Source: Blasia pusilla (lineage: Eukaryota > Marchantiophyta > Marchantiopsida > Blasiales). From it: 64,000 nucleotides of DNA. The stretch is taken from positions 39,990,001-40,054,000 of the forward strand of contig CM114272.1 of assembly GCA_050084515.1 (NCBI GenBank). The letters are read 5' to 3'. Position 1 is the first letter of the stretch. The number at the start of each line of letters is the position of its first letter. A program made the translations under genes and the position numbers. Shown piece after piece: positions 1 to 11,343 of this stretch. The notes beneath the pieces were generated by a model. That model made no database searches. It worked only from the letters and a program-made list of their open reading frames with translations, and was not told the DNA's origin.

Positions 1-201
1 ACAAAATGAAATCTGTATGTAGACATAATAAGATGTAAAGCTCATTTCAAGATCCTGCTACATTTCTATTTTACCAACAACAGGCTTTGACATTGTCATT
101 GGGGGCAAGTGCAAAAGCCAATGGCTGTTGATAACCACTAGACTTACTTAAGAACTTGGTCCAACATCTTTAGGAAGTCCTTTGCCTTTAATAAGGATAG
201 G

Positions 202-885
202 TTGAGGCTGCAGAGAGTTCATATTCGTGCAAAGATATCCTTGAATAGGAAGCTTGCATGTAGACCTCATTGCTATGGTTGGTCAGCCTCTAGTGAACAC
301 CTACTGAAATGGAAACATGAATGTTCGAGGACATTAAAAATGCTACAATGCTATGGCTATTGTGGCCAAGTTCTTTACAAGAATCCTTGGAGTAAGATGG
401 CAATCACCAAGTCTACAACCTACCCGCCATATGCATTATGCAATGGCATTTTGAAAGACTACATTATACCACATCTAGGTTACTTTCATGTTTGTGAATA
501 GTGTACATCAAGGACACCACAAACTTCCCTTAATGTTTACATGACACATGCCTACATTAGGTGCATCATAAGTGTCAATCCCCTTGAGCTTCAACTTCTG
601 TCAATTGTAGACTCACTTATAGGTATTCAATCCAAGTACAATGGCTTCCACAAGGGATTTTTCACCGTTTCTTCCCTCCTTGATTCTCCTCTTGTTGGAT
701 TTAACATTCAGAATCATGATCCTCTTCTTACATTGCAGTTTGGTCATGCTATAAAAGAAAATCTCTCAATTAATATGAGGGTTAACAAGCTATATAAGAC
801 TTATAAGACATTACTAGAACTTCCACATCCTTTATCTGGTCTAGTTGTTATGCCCTCTAAACCATTGGAAGGTATACTAAAATAA
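202..885 (+). pseudogene. Unidentified reading frames upstream of the Helitron Rep domain
   Basis: Two consecutive reading frames (202-501 and 541-885, 99 and 114 residues) precede the recognisable Helitron replication domain and lie on the same strand. I do not recognise either one. They are collinear with the Rep and helicase pieces downstream, so the simplest inference is that they are the decayed N-terminal part of the same RepHel polyprotein, which in this superfamily is usually well over 1,000 residues. The frames are separated by stops, so no intact product is expected. The assignment rests on position only. Confidence 0.35.
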
Positions 886-1073
886 TCCTAAGAGAAAGGG
901 CAGGTCACTCACAACATGCACCACGACCCCTACTATCATGATCTCAATATTTTGCATGATGTGGCCTATTCAATACCTGTTAAGAAAAGAACTTCTGCAG
1001 AAATTGTTGACAATGGAAGCCTATATTTGCATGAGAACTCCTCGACTTGTCTGAGTCTTCTCATCGATAACAC

Positions 1074-2208
1074 ATGTACCTCATTAGACCCAGAACTCAC
1101 TATAGAAACGGGTATGTTTCCATTTTTTTCCCATATTTATGTGGGTACTATGCAGGAGACTCTATATTTTCAGACTATATGCGTAACCGTTCAAGACAAT
1201 TATTCATCGTATTCTCTCTCTATAAACCATACTCCTTATTAATGCATCAGTTGAGGCAGTCCATAGTGTTATGCTCTACAAGCCGATCCTTCATATTGAA
1301 TCGCGAATTAGACAAACTGAGGAAAGACAAACCCGATCTTCCTAAGGAGGATCTCTATTTCCGCTTACATAGGTACTCCATCAGTCCTCAAATACCAGGT
1401 AGTCCCTCTTGGCATCAAAGAAATTTGAAAGACTTGAAGGCCATGGTCTACAAATGGGGCATGCCTCCTGCGGAATGTGCCAAACTTTTTCACACAAGAT
1501 TGCAATCTTTTCTAACACATTTCATATTTGGTGGTCCAAAGATACTTGGTAGAGTGCTCCATTATTTACTTCCGTATGAACTACAAGGACGTGGCAGCCT
1601 ACATTGCCACATGATACTATGGATTGATGAATCAAATAGAGGGAACATAACATCAAAGATAGTTGCATATATACCCTTAAGTTCTCAGTCCACTCCATCT
1701 ACATCAGATGAGGTGTCAACACTTTCCTCAGATGAACTTCTTTCTCAATATGTGTTAAATAAGCAATTACATAGATATAAATAGGGGGTCTCTATTGTCC
1801 AAAAAAGAATCAGAAACCTTATTTCTGCCTTGGTTTTCCCTCACCTCCAAACAAACAAATTCAGCCGTATTTTGATCCAAAAAAATGAGATAGAACTATT
1901 ATCGACCATCTCTAGATCATTGTAACATAATACCATACCACCCTTTGCTTTTACTACTATGGGGAGCCCACATGAAGATACAACGGGTAACAAACACTGA
2001 CTGGTCCTTCTATCTACTGAAGTATGCCCTTAAATCTGAACCAACAAGATCCTTAGATATTGACATCAACACTGCACGTTGCCTAGGATTAGGAGGATTA
2101 GATGAGATTAAGCTCAAGTTAATTTCCGGAGCAGTCCTTAGTAGATCTTTTTCCTCCATAGATGCTGCATTAACCTCTATGCAAATACCAATTATTTACC
2201 GCTCCTAG
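1074..2208 (+). pseudogene. Helitron Rep (HUH endonuclease) domain, broken
   Basis: This is the rolling-circle replication initiator part of a Helitron RepHel protein, which nicks and rejoins DNA through paired tyrosines. The frame at 1074-1784 contains the HUH metal-binding motif in the context GSLHCHMILW (about 1592-1622). The frame at 1945-2208, readable upstream to about 1915, contains the two-tyrosine motif FYLLKYALKSEP (about 1999-2034). Both motifs are in the expected order and spacing. The two parts are separated by stops between 1785 and 1914, so the gene is inactive. The PIF1-type helicase follows on the same strand, as it does in Helitrons. The identification is confident; the exact domain ends are not. 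Confidence 0.82.
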
Positions 2209-2820
2209 GCTGTTCACTATGTCGACTCCAATCCTCCACACCGTCGCAACTCCTTGTACAAGAATGCTTTTGTTCCCTACATTCATCCTATTGTTCTCTA
2301 TTCTAATCGACCACTACAACTTGATGACATCAGATTTTGTGAATACTGGTCAAATTATAAATTACAAATTATCAAAAGTTTATCCTATCAATATGAATAA
2401 GTTTTTTGCCCTAGACAATCTTGGGAATATTGTCTTGCAACAAATCATGTTGTTCGTTTTATTGAATTCCACCCTCTCCATCAATGTAATGAATTTTCCT
2501 ATGCAGCCTTGCTCCAAAGTATTTCATTCAAATTTGAACCTTCTCTTCTATCTTCAGACTTTGAATCCTGGACATATTTACATGAGTGCATGCATAGGAA
2601 AATAGTCAATGGAATTGAGGATGTTTACACTCTTGTTAAGGCTCATGAACTAAAGAATTTGTGGGTCCAAGTTCACATTTCAAAGATTCTTGCCAAAGTT
2701 ATTGACACATTGAAACCTGAACTAGATGTAAACATTAGTGACATGCTCCTAAACTCTTTATGCCATAATACTTGTTCATCACCACCACATGAGGTCCATA
2801 CCCTAGACAGGTCTAATAGG

Positions 2821-2869
2821 TCCTTACATGTTATCTATGAGCTATTAGCTCATAGATAACATGTAAGGA
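2821..2869. repeat. Near-perfect 49-bp palindrome inside Helitron helicase
   Basis: Two 24-bp arms (2821-2844 and 2846-2869) are exact reverse complements separated by a single base. The sequence that follows (2870-2887) repeats the CTATGAGC..TTAGCTC junction, so the palindrome looks like an inverted copy of the preceding 24 bases inserted in place. Without it the helicase frame would run directly into the Walker A region. Confidence 0.9.
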
Positions 2870-3757
2870 TCTATGAGCAGTTAGCTCTTTTTAATACTCT
2901 CCGCAGCCTTACGTCAGGTCTTGTACTTCTAAAATTTCCACCTGGTTGTGGCAAGACATATTTCATAACATTCATGCACAAGATATGGACTCAAGCAGCA
3001 ATGAGCCCGTTGCTAACAACAACTCCATGCATTGTTGCTGTTAGACTTCACACTGAGGCTATTACTGTTCATTCTGCCTTTGCTACACCATAAAAAGTGA
3101 TCTCCCAACAATGCACCCTAGTTCTAATACTTATTTAAGGTTGAAGTCTACTCATGTGATTGTTATAGACGAGTGTTCAATGTTGACACCAAAGATCCTA
3201 CAAATAGTTGCAATGCGGTTGAATGCGGTTTGTAATAATGATCATATGAACTCATTTGGAAACAATCTTGTCATTTTAGATGGTAACATGTGTCAGTTAA
3301 CTCTAGTCTGTAACCATAAGGCCAACCTTAGTGTAAAACCTGCCACTTCACATCCTCAACATTCTTCCACAATATCATGACCTTTGAATTGTCAACTCCA
3401 ATCAGGCATTTGCATGACCCAGATTGCCCTCAATTTTTAACTTCCGTTAGAAACAAACCACCTACACAATGTGAGCTTGAAAACTTTTTATCCACGTATT
3501 TTGTTTCAGAGAACGAAGCTATTGATTTCATTCACCATGACACAATAATTATATGCACACACTGTGAAGACGTGTCAGTGTTCAATGTACTTGCTTTACG
3601 ACAAGTGTTTGGGGATGCATCTATTGTGGAAGTGCTTGTTACATCAGATGCTCCACTCATACCTAAATTTAGTGCTTGGTTAGAAGACACCACATTCCAC
3701 CAGTTGCCATATGTTGCCTTGCATTTTGTTGTTATGCTTACTTCAAATATCAATCTG

Positions 3758-3797
3758 AGGGTGCAAGCTGCCAATGGAGGGTGCAAGCTGCCAATGG
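3758..3797 (+). repeat. 20-bp tandem duplication in Helitron helicase
   Basis: The 20-mer at 3758-3777 is repeated exactly at 3778-3797. Because 20 is not a multiple of three, it shifts the helicase frame. The frame before the duplication and the frame after it join into one uninterrupted frame if one copy is ignored. Confidence 0.93.
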
Positions 3798-4196
3798 CTC
3801 CTTGGCAAAGGTGATAGACTTAATTCACAATAGTGAGGACTTGGTAGGTATTATGGTCACCACATTGTCAAGCAACAAAGATTTGCTCATTAGTAGATCA
3901 AAATTTGCAACTCTCAAGTATGCATCCCAACACAAGTATGTTAAAAGGACATTCCCACTAACTCTAGGATACGCAATGAAGGGTCACAAGAGTCAGGGTT
4001 CAACAATTTCTGGTCCTTGTCTTTTGGTAATCAAGTTTGTATTTGCTATAGGCCTTGCCTATGTCATGCTATCTCGAGTAAAGGCTAGAAACCAGCTGAG
4101 GATTTTTGGAGAGCTATATCCTACAGATTTCCAAGTATTTGGACAAGATAATCATCGTTTGCACAATTAATTTTCTTTCTTGTCATTTTAAGAAGA

Positions 4197-5292
4197 ATGG
4201 CATCCCAAGGTAGCTCCACATGTGGACGTGTTGCAAGGTCAGCAGGCCAGCCTTGTCGTGCTATACAAGTTCCTCAGATTGGACAACAAGCCAATCTTCA
4301 TGAAGAAGTTCCAGCTCCATCTGAGTTTGCTCCAGAATATCGCCTCCATGCAACTCAACAGCCATTCCAACCTCAACCAGAGGTTTGTTACTTTACAGAG
4401 TCAATTCCTCTATACTGTTCTACCTCTTCTAGAGAACTTGCTAACACTCATTTCTCAGGTTCCTGTGAACTATCTCGATTTTGCCAACATGATTTTAAAT
4501 GACATTAACACTCAACAAGAGGATGTGAGGCCACGCTATACATCGCATACTGAGAATCAAATGAAGTACTTATACAACTTAGAAGTCATGCCAGCATTTT
4601 GGGAACATGGTGTTACTGGTCGACAAATACAAAGTTTCATTTCACAAGGCCAAATCTGGGACTCCAAGTTTTAGAGAATTCATAAGGATGGCCATGCTTC
4701 AGGTATCACATAATTTCCCCAATTTCCTTACCAAATATTGTCTTTTTTCCTTGATTTTATTTATTTTTTTCCAATCAAATATCTTGCTATTTTAACTCTG
4801 TCCACTTGATATGCAAGAATCCATATGGAAGCTCTAAGATTCAAGAATGTTAACTTCAAAGAGTCATCTCTAACAAAGAAGCATGCTACACGGTTGTTCA
4901 ATCTCATCCGTGGTAGCATCCGTTTAGACCAACTCAGAAGACTCAGACATGAGATACATTTGCCACTCACTATGTTGCTAGATCTGTCCTCTGTAAAAGC
5001 AGCTCAGTTAATTGATCGCATGAAAACTACACATGATGATGGCAAGCTCCCAGATTTTATCCCCCTTCCTATTGACCTTGATAATCCTCCACATATGCGG
5101 TTATTTCCTGACTTTGAGGATGTCATCCTTGTTTCCTCTACACCTGCTGCTGTTCCATCCCAACCCTCATCCTCAACTTTGCCACAAGCCACCCCAATGT
5201 CCAGGACCAATCCATCTTTACCAAACCCAGGAAATATCACTTCTGATCCAGACCTTCTTGTTACATCACCTAACAAGCGCAAATGTGCCTGA
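4197..5292 (+). pseudogene. Unidentified reading frames 3' of the Helitron helicase
   Basis: Frames at 4222-4674 (150 residues) and 4825-5292 (155 residues) follow the helicase on the same strand. I recognise no domain. The first is rich in Leu and Asn with helical stretches. The second begins with a basic segment (about residues 10-45) and ends in a low-complexity Pro/Ser/Thr tail with a terminal basic NKRKC. Sequence at 4703-4817 begins GTATCA and ends TGCAAG like an intron, but joining there does not give one open frame. They may be accessory or captured Helitron genes; some plant Helitrons carry extra ORFs, though I see no RPA-like OB-fold signature here. Confidence 0.35.
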
Positions 5293-5633
5293 AGTACAAC
5301 ACCAACACCTGGTATGATATAAGGCTCTTCCCTTGTTTCTTTTTCCATTTTTGCTTAGTTTTCTTCAATACATTGTACTCATACCATTTGCTGTATTTTT
5401 GGAGGTCACAAATGCAATGATAAATAACACTCTCCATCAGCATACATTTTCATTTCCTACTGCTGATTTTTGGATGCTTTGCATTTCTCCTACTTAGAAA
5501 CATATCGGTGCTACCTTTCACATAATCTTTATCTATGCTTTTGCATACATTTTATAACTGTTCGGAGTTGTCTTCTACTCTACATCTAATAAAAAAGTAT
5601 TTTCACTACATTTGCTAGATTTTTCAATACCAT

Positions 5634-5879
5634 TCATACTAGCTGTGATTTTTCATTCATTTCTACTCTGACTTTTTCTTGCTTGTATATTGTGTTGCAC
5701 ATCTTTCCAAACCATGCATAGTGTGGTATATCGGGTATCTCCATTAACTTGGTTTCCCAAGTTTCTTGACCACCGCATATATGTATTTTATTTTTCAGAA
5801 AAACTTCAGCAACCTCCAGTTGGTTCATTGGATGGGTCAGTCCACACAAGTTCCAAATATCCAAATAGTGACATCTCAC
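5634..5879 (-). pseudogene. LINE endonuclease N-terminal fragment
   Basis: An 81-residue minus-strand frame resembles the start of the apurinic-type endonuclease of plant non-LTR retrotransposons. It has a WN.CGL segment near residue 9, a conserved spacing, then GGQETW at about residues 36-41, which corresponds to the catalytic QET motif. Only this short piece remains and the rest of the endonuclease is not visible on either side. It lies on the opposite strand to the LINE fragments at 11344 and 48940, so it is a separate insertion. Confidence 0.6.
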
Positions 5880-5927
5880 TAAGTGGGTTGGGGGTTGGCG
5901 GGCACGCTTTTGGCATAGGTGTGGCTG

Positions 5928-6380
5928 CTAGCAACATGGAACCTCTTCATGTGCAAGCTCTTCATCGTTGGTTCCTTGGAAAGCACTAAAGATATTAGGT
6001 GTGTAGATCACCGGCGGTTTTGTGGAGATGGGCCTTTCCTTCAAGATAGAACCACCCTCAACTACCATAGCCCTCCAGTTGTAGGCATGTCTCAGTACTT
6101 GAGACACCCAGTTTTTGTGGCAAGCCAAGTATTGGCCGCCTCCTTCCTTGATAGATGCTTTGAAGAAATATTGACGACCATTCATCATCTAAGTAACCCC
6201 AATTGTAGCCAAGAATTCAAAGCCCAAAGTTGCGCACATGATCTTAAATGAGACAAAGTTTACTATGGGACGTATACCAAAAATGATCATGCGGAACCGT
6301 GGCCTCCTCCTATAGACCAATTTTAACTCTCTAGGAAAGCTATTGTTGGATTCAAGCTTCGTGAAGGTGTGCCCGTAGGC
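5928..6380 (-). pseudogene. Unidentified degenerate minus-strand reading frame
   Basis: A minus-strand frame of 86 residues (6188-5928) continues upstream in the same frame, after one stop at 6191-6189, to about 6380. Together it reads as roughly 150 residues with ordinary protein composition: a basic segment with RRRPRFRMI, hydrophobic segments, and a GRQYFFKASIKEGGG stretch. I do not recognise it. Opening further upstream after small frame changes suggests an old coding sequence, not chance. It could be transposon-derived or a host gene relic. Confidence 0.3.
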
Positions 6381-7690
6381 ATCAGCCTCACTTTGCGCAG
6401 AGATTTCGAATGTGAATGTCGTAATCTTATTGCATCTCTACTATGGTTATCTCTCCGTGTAGATCATGAACTCCTTCATGGATAGGTTGATGAACGTGGC
6501 TCTTCCCCGGACACGAGATTTTCAGGGAGTCAATCCCTACTGCTTCAATGGTAAGGGTAACTACACTATAGGAATGTCATAACAAAGTGTCACCCGCAAT
6601 GCAAGACAACGCAACACAACCCAAAGAAATTAGCTTTGACATGGCCACGACCGTTGTATGCCCCAAATTGCTATATATGCACGGGAGCCAAACTTCCCCG
6701 ATCGCTCTAGAAGCCTACCGCACAGATCTAAGTACAATCAAAATTCCAAAACCCTTCTTCATTTGAAGAACTGATAGAGAGGGAGGTAAGAAAACTCAAT
6801 TTTAGTGTCTAGAAATTATGCATAAGTGCTACAGAGCCTCCGTTGTGAAGCTCAATCTTCCTTCTGTAACAACAAGCAGTCCTTGCTACCTTGTACACTG
6901 TACTTTATTGGCGCCTCAATCTCATGACTCCAACGTTAGCTTCGAAGGTCTTCCTTGCTCCTTTTTTGTGGTTCTCTTCCTTGAACGTTAACTTTCCTAG
7001 CTCTCGACAATATTCAAAAAAAGTTTTCTTAAAAGATTTGAAGGGATCAGATCTTCTTATTGGATCAGGGTGTGTTTCCAAAATCTTTTAATTACATGAG
7101 ATCCAACATATATCCTTCTTTGACGACCAACTGCAAGCGTGGGTGTGCGTAATAATTGATGAGTGATACTACGGACCAGCTACCCACCGGATGGAAGAAG
7201 GCTACAAGATATGGTGGGAATGTTTGCAAAATATCCAAGATATGTGATTACTGAAATATACAATGATACCATGGATATTAGGAAGAGGAAGCACTCAACC
7301 TGCAATACATCCATCGACGCCCAAGTTGCGGTTTCCATGATTGGTCGTATAGAATCAGTCCTTTTACCTACGCAACTTATAGAAAATGATGGATGTCTCA
7401 ATATCGGAGAGGGAATTATTCTGAATCAGTATGTCAATCCAAATGACAAAGTTGGTGGTCAAAGACTCGGGATCACCATATTGGCGTATTCATTATCAGC
7501 ATTACCAGTCGTCTTACATGCCACAAGGTTCTTGAAAGGAACTTAGTCATATGGCCTACGGAATCTTGAATTGTTAGAGATGGGCAAGACTTGTGGACAT
7601 GCTACTTGGAATGTTCAACCATATCCCAAGGGGCCGTTGAAGTAATAACAAGCAAGCGAAAGAGAGCTTACACGTACACTTATTGGTGTA
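6381..7690. other. No recognised gene
   Basis: Short open frames occur (for example 7163-7546 +, 127 residues) but none shows a known domain and they have no consistent neighbours. The 7163 frame lies just upstream of the DUF7869-type remnant on the same strand and may be unrelated flanking DNA. Confidence 0.4.
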
Positions 7691-7699
7691 AGGAGCAAT

Positions 7700-10545
7700 G
7701 TCTACCAAAAGCCACCAAAACAAAAGAAAAAAGCTAACAAAGGAAGATATATCACAAGTGGCATCAAAAAAGTGTTGCGGTGAATTCTGTTGCCAATATA
7801 CACCGAGAGAAAGTATTGGAAAAAATCCTTTCAAGAAAGAAGGGAATCACTCCATGCTATAGTCCATTCATTTGAATTCAGTGACGAATGAAGGGTTGTG
7901 CAGTTGGAAGGCATAACAATGTGCATCCTAGGTTGGCGACAAATCCACGGTCTTGGAAAAATGAGCTTCAAGGACAAAGTAAGAAATAGCAGAGATGGAA
8001 AGACACGTACGGAGCATGGGAACCTGCAAAGAAATTGCATAACCTATAGGACGGCGCCAACGGTGGAAACGGTAAAGCTGATAATTGAGGAGACTGGAGA
8101 TCAGATGCCCCAAAAAGAAAGAACTATGTTAGATGGGGAGAAGAGAGGAAGTGATTCGGTTGCCTCAATTTTTCTCCTGGAAGTATATAGGAGAAGTAGT
8201 CAATAAGGAAGGAGGGAAAATGGGATAAGTGGGAGTCTTACAATCAACTATCAGTCAAATAAAAAATTAATATTTCTCCAATGTTGCTATTCACAAATCA
8301 TGTGATAACTTTTCTCATTGTACAATCTGTGCACTTCTGAAGTCTCTCTGAAATACTGCATCAACAAACAAGGAGAAGGCAGTTATTCAGGAATAGTCAG
8401 TCAAACATGATGCCTTGCAAAGGTCTCAAAGGAGTTTATATAACACTTGGCGTGCAAAATCCATGCGCCATCCCGAGTCTTATCTTTGCCTAATCCACGA
8501 CAAAATAGATAGTTTCAAAATAGGGTTGCCAAGAGTGTGGCAACAAACAAAAGATTTGGTTGTGGCTAAACCGTTTCCAGTAACTTGTACACGCAAATGT
8601 TGCAAAATAACACTCCATTATAATAGAGAATGATTTAGGTTGCATGTGATAATTAGCAAGTCCGTAAGGCTATCTTGATGTCGCTCACATAGTAGGACTT
8701 AAGTTCCAATTTTTTATCCACACCAAAAATAGTTCCATAAGGATAAAGAGATCGGTCTATGCCTGATCCATTAATTAGAATTGAAGTTCTCTTAGGGTGT
8801 TATATTTCGTATATTTCTTGACTACTGCAACTTGCAGATGCAAGTGTTACTTGCTGTAGGTACATAGTTTGGAGAAAAATACTTCTTTAGGTACTCGAAT
8901 ATTAAGTTGAAGTAAGTTTTAGTCACTCTTTTTCTTATTGTAGGTATCTTGACTCATAAGCATAGACCCTATGCAATTTCTCAATTTGACATAGGGGTCT
9001 ACAAGCAAGGATGTAATTGGAATATTGGATCATTGGCAGAGTTATTTCGGAGTTTAGAAAACCTCCGCAGTGAAATACATGAATTCTTGGAGGGGCCCGA
9101 CCTAACTCCAATTCATAGTCGATTCTTAAAAGGGAGGGAAAAGCTTGATAGATTATTCCGTGCAACTTATAGGCTCACGGAATCTGCCGAAGAGAGACCA
9201 AGGAAGCTGATTAAGATTTTGCATCCACAAATAGACTACTCTAGAAAAGATAAAAAAAATATTTACGTCATGGCATACTTGGCCCTTTTGGTTCACAAGG
9301 AGGTATGCGAAGAGATTCACTTGGATTTTCTCATCCCAGGGCATACTCACAAAGATATTCATGCTATATTTGGGAACTTTGCGGTGACACAATGCATACA
9401 TCTTGAAAGATCTTCCGAAATATTTTTTTAATTCCACCTCACCGAATCAAGCACCACAAGTGGTTCAAGACATTCCCGAATTCAAGGAGTACTTGAAAGG
9501 TTTCATCGGGCCTAAGACAAAAAATCAGTGGTATGGAGTGCACAAGCCAGGTCAATTTCGATTTACTAGATCTTTGGATGGTATGCTCATCATACATTAT
9601 AAGATGTATGGTTCCAATAAAGAGTGGTTGCCAAATGAGCGTGGTTATGACATGTTTCTACATGATGAAATTATTGGACATCCTCTTATCCTTATTGGGA
9701 TTCCAAAGCGCTTATTGCCCACACCCTTGAAGGCATTTTTTGATGTCAAGAAAGATGTATCTTAGTAAATTGACTTCTTTGTTAAAATGGGAAGCAAGTC
9801 TTCAAACCGCACAAAGGTGGAGTTCCAACAACTAGCACGGTAGTGGAAGAAGACAATTAAGGAATTGGACCGATGTTTTCCTCATGGAAACTGTGAGGAT
9901 AAGGTACAAAACCAACAGTTATATCACAAGGCATCAACAAATGAAGATTCTTCTACCAATAATAGAATGAGTTGAAAGCCCATGACATCGCTTCATTGTA
10001 CTCTAAGACATTGGAGAATTTTTGGCCTATAACCAAACAAAACATTCAAGTTCCTATTGCCTGTAGAAGTGGAATTCTTCAAAATCGATATCACTATTGT
10101 GGGCCCATTAGATTTAAGCCTAGAGTTGATATGTTATTAATGGAGGAAACAAAAGTTGCATTGGTAGATTTCAATATTGGAGGCTTTGTGATAACTAGAC
10201 TAGGACAAGAAAGAAACAAATATCCCATATGAATGGGACAAGTTCTAGTTGGAGTTGGTGAAGATACAAATTTTGGAATTCAATATCCATGGCCATTAAA
10301 TACATTCTGAAGAGGGAACATAGCCCCAAGCGGGAGATATCAAAATTGGGATGTAAAAAAATGTGAGAAGAATGTTAGTGAAAAACCAATGTTGTGTCCA
10401 CATGACTTGGTTATAGCATATTTTGCTAATTCAACATATGCACTGGAGGGTGGACTACTGAGTATCCCAATTGATGTGGCTAATTTTGAAAAGTCTAGAA
10501 TAACCTTTGGCACTAACCTAGTACTAGAAGATAGAGATGATTGAT
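7700..10545 (+). pseudogene. DUF7869-type transposon-like gene, decayed
   Basis: Several plus-strand frames in order resemble large proteins carrying DUF7869, common in charophytes, some land plants and invertebrates and generally thought transposon-derived. A cysteine-rich N-terminal piece with KKCCGEFCC lies near 7770-7800. A basic linker follows (7898-8206), then a segment with FS.C..C near 8310-8335. The segment at 8415-8530 contains ESYLCLIHDKIDSFKIGLP. The diagnostic GHTHKDIHAIF is at 9339-9371. A C-terminal part follows (9403-9765, 9972-10232 and on to 10543). A run of seven T at 9423-9429 coincides with a frameshift between the 8949 and 9403 frames. The gene has many stops and is dead. 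Substrate and mechanism are unknown to me. Confidence 0.6.
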
Positions 10546-10870
10546 AAGAATACAATTATTGTAAGCCTTAATTACAATTTAATGTAGTATTTTTTAGAGT
10601 CATCACTTGATTTATAAATTTTCTTTATATTTGTATATGTGGTATGAGATTATCGAATAAATGGTTGTGTTGAAGCTTTCATTGTTTGAATCAGATTCCA
10701 TGTTAGTCCCAAATTAATTCACTCTTGTTTAGTATCATGCTCCAAGTTGCATAATGTAGTATAATTCATCCATTTGTAAATTAGATAAAAGCCGGATTTC
10801 CCTAAGTAAGACTACACTCTATAACATAGTAGGTCCCAAAACCTATTAGTTTACAACCTTTAGCACCTAA
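10546..10870. other. AT-rich spacer, nothing recognised
   Basis: AT-rich sequence between the DUF7869-type remnant and the telomere-like repeats. I see no gene, repeat unit or structure. Confidence 0.4.
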
Positions 10871-11260
10871 TTTATCTTAAACCCTAAACCCTAAGCCTAA
10901 ACACTTCAAACCCTAAGACCTAAGCGATTAATAAGCCGGAAGCCTCAACCCTAAACCCTAAGCCTAAGCCAAACAGCCTAAATCCTTTGTTAAACCCTAA
11001 ACCAGACCCTAAGTCATAAACCCTAAATCCTAAGTGTACGCCAAAAAAACCCTAAACCCTAAGTCTAAACACTTAAAACCCTACACCCAAAGTCATGGAT
11101 CATCATACTTGATATAGGTACTATGAATTCATTGGCCATATACACACAAAAATGTAGATCACTCGCAAGGGCCATTCCACCCCTTGGTTTATCAAATGAG
11201 TAAGGGAAGAGTGTATGCACTTTTCCAAGCCATACACTTCCAGTCGTAAACCCTAAATCC
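10871..11260. repeat. Degenerate interstitial telomere-type repeats (CCCTAAA)n
   Basis: CCCTAAA and close variants (CCCTAAG, CCTAAGC, ATCCTAA) recur at 10871-11090, with a further short cluster near 11248-11262. This is the complement of the TTTAGGG telomere repeat typical of green plants. The copies are imperfect and mixed with other bases, as expected for old interstitial telomeric sequence. No plain subtelomere-to-internal boundary can be inferred. Confidence 0.8.
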
Positions 11261-11343
11261 TAAGTCACAAACACTTAGAAAATATCATATTTGTCCAATA
11301 ATCATTTTAGAACAAAACCAGGTAGTCTAATAGACCACAACTT

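Larger units (their letters stand above)
2509..4170 (+). pseudogene. Helitron PIF1-type helicase domain, broken
   Basis: This is the 5'-to-3' superfamily 1 helicase half of the Helitron protein. Motifs appear in order although spread over several frames. Walker A is in the context PPGCGKTYF (about 2938-2964). Motif II is VIVIDECSML (about 3157-3186). A degraded motif III (LDGNMCQL) lies near 3276-3299. The late motifs include YAMKGHKSQGST (about 3970-4005) and GLAYVMLSRVKARNQLRI (about 4051-4104). Two local rearrangements break it: a 49-bp inverted duplication at 2821-2869 just before Walker A, and a 20-bp tandem duplication at 3758-3797 that shifts the frame. A stop also interrupts the frame near 3091. 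Removing the 20-bp duplication would restore one frame across 3377-4170, so that event is probably recent. Confidence 0.85.

Noticed and set aside
4703-4817. Intron joining the two ORFs behind the Helitron helicase
   Set aside because: The borders look right but joining does not give one open reading frame.
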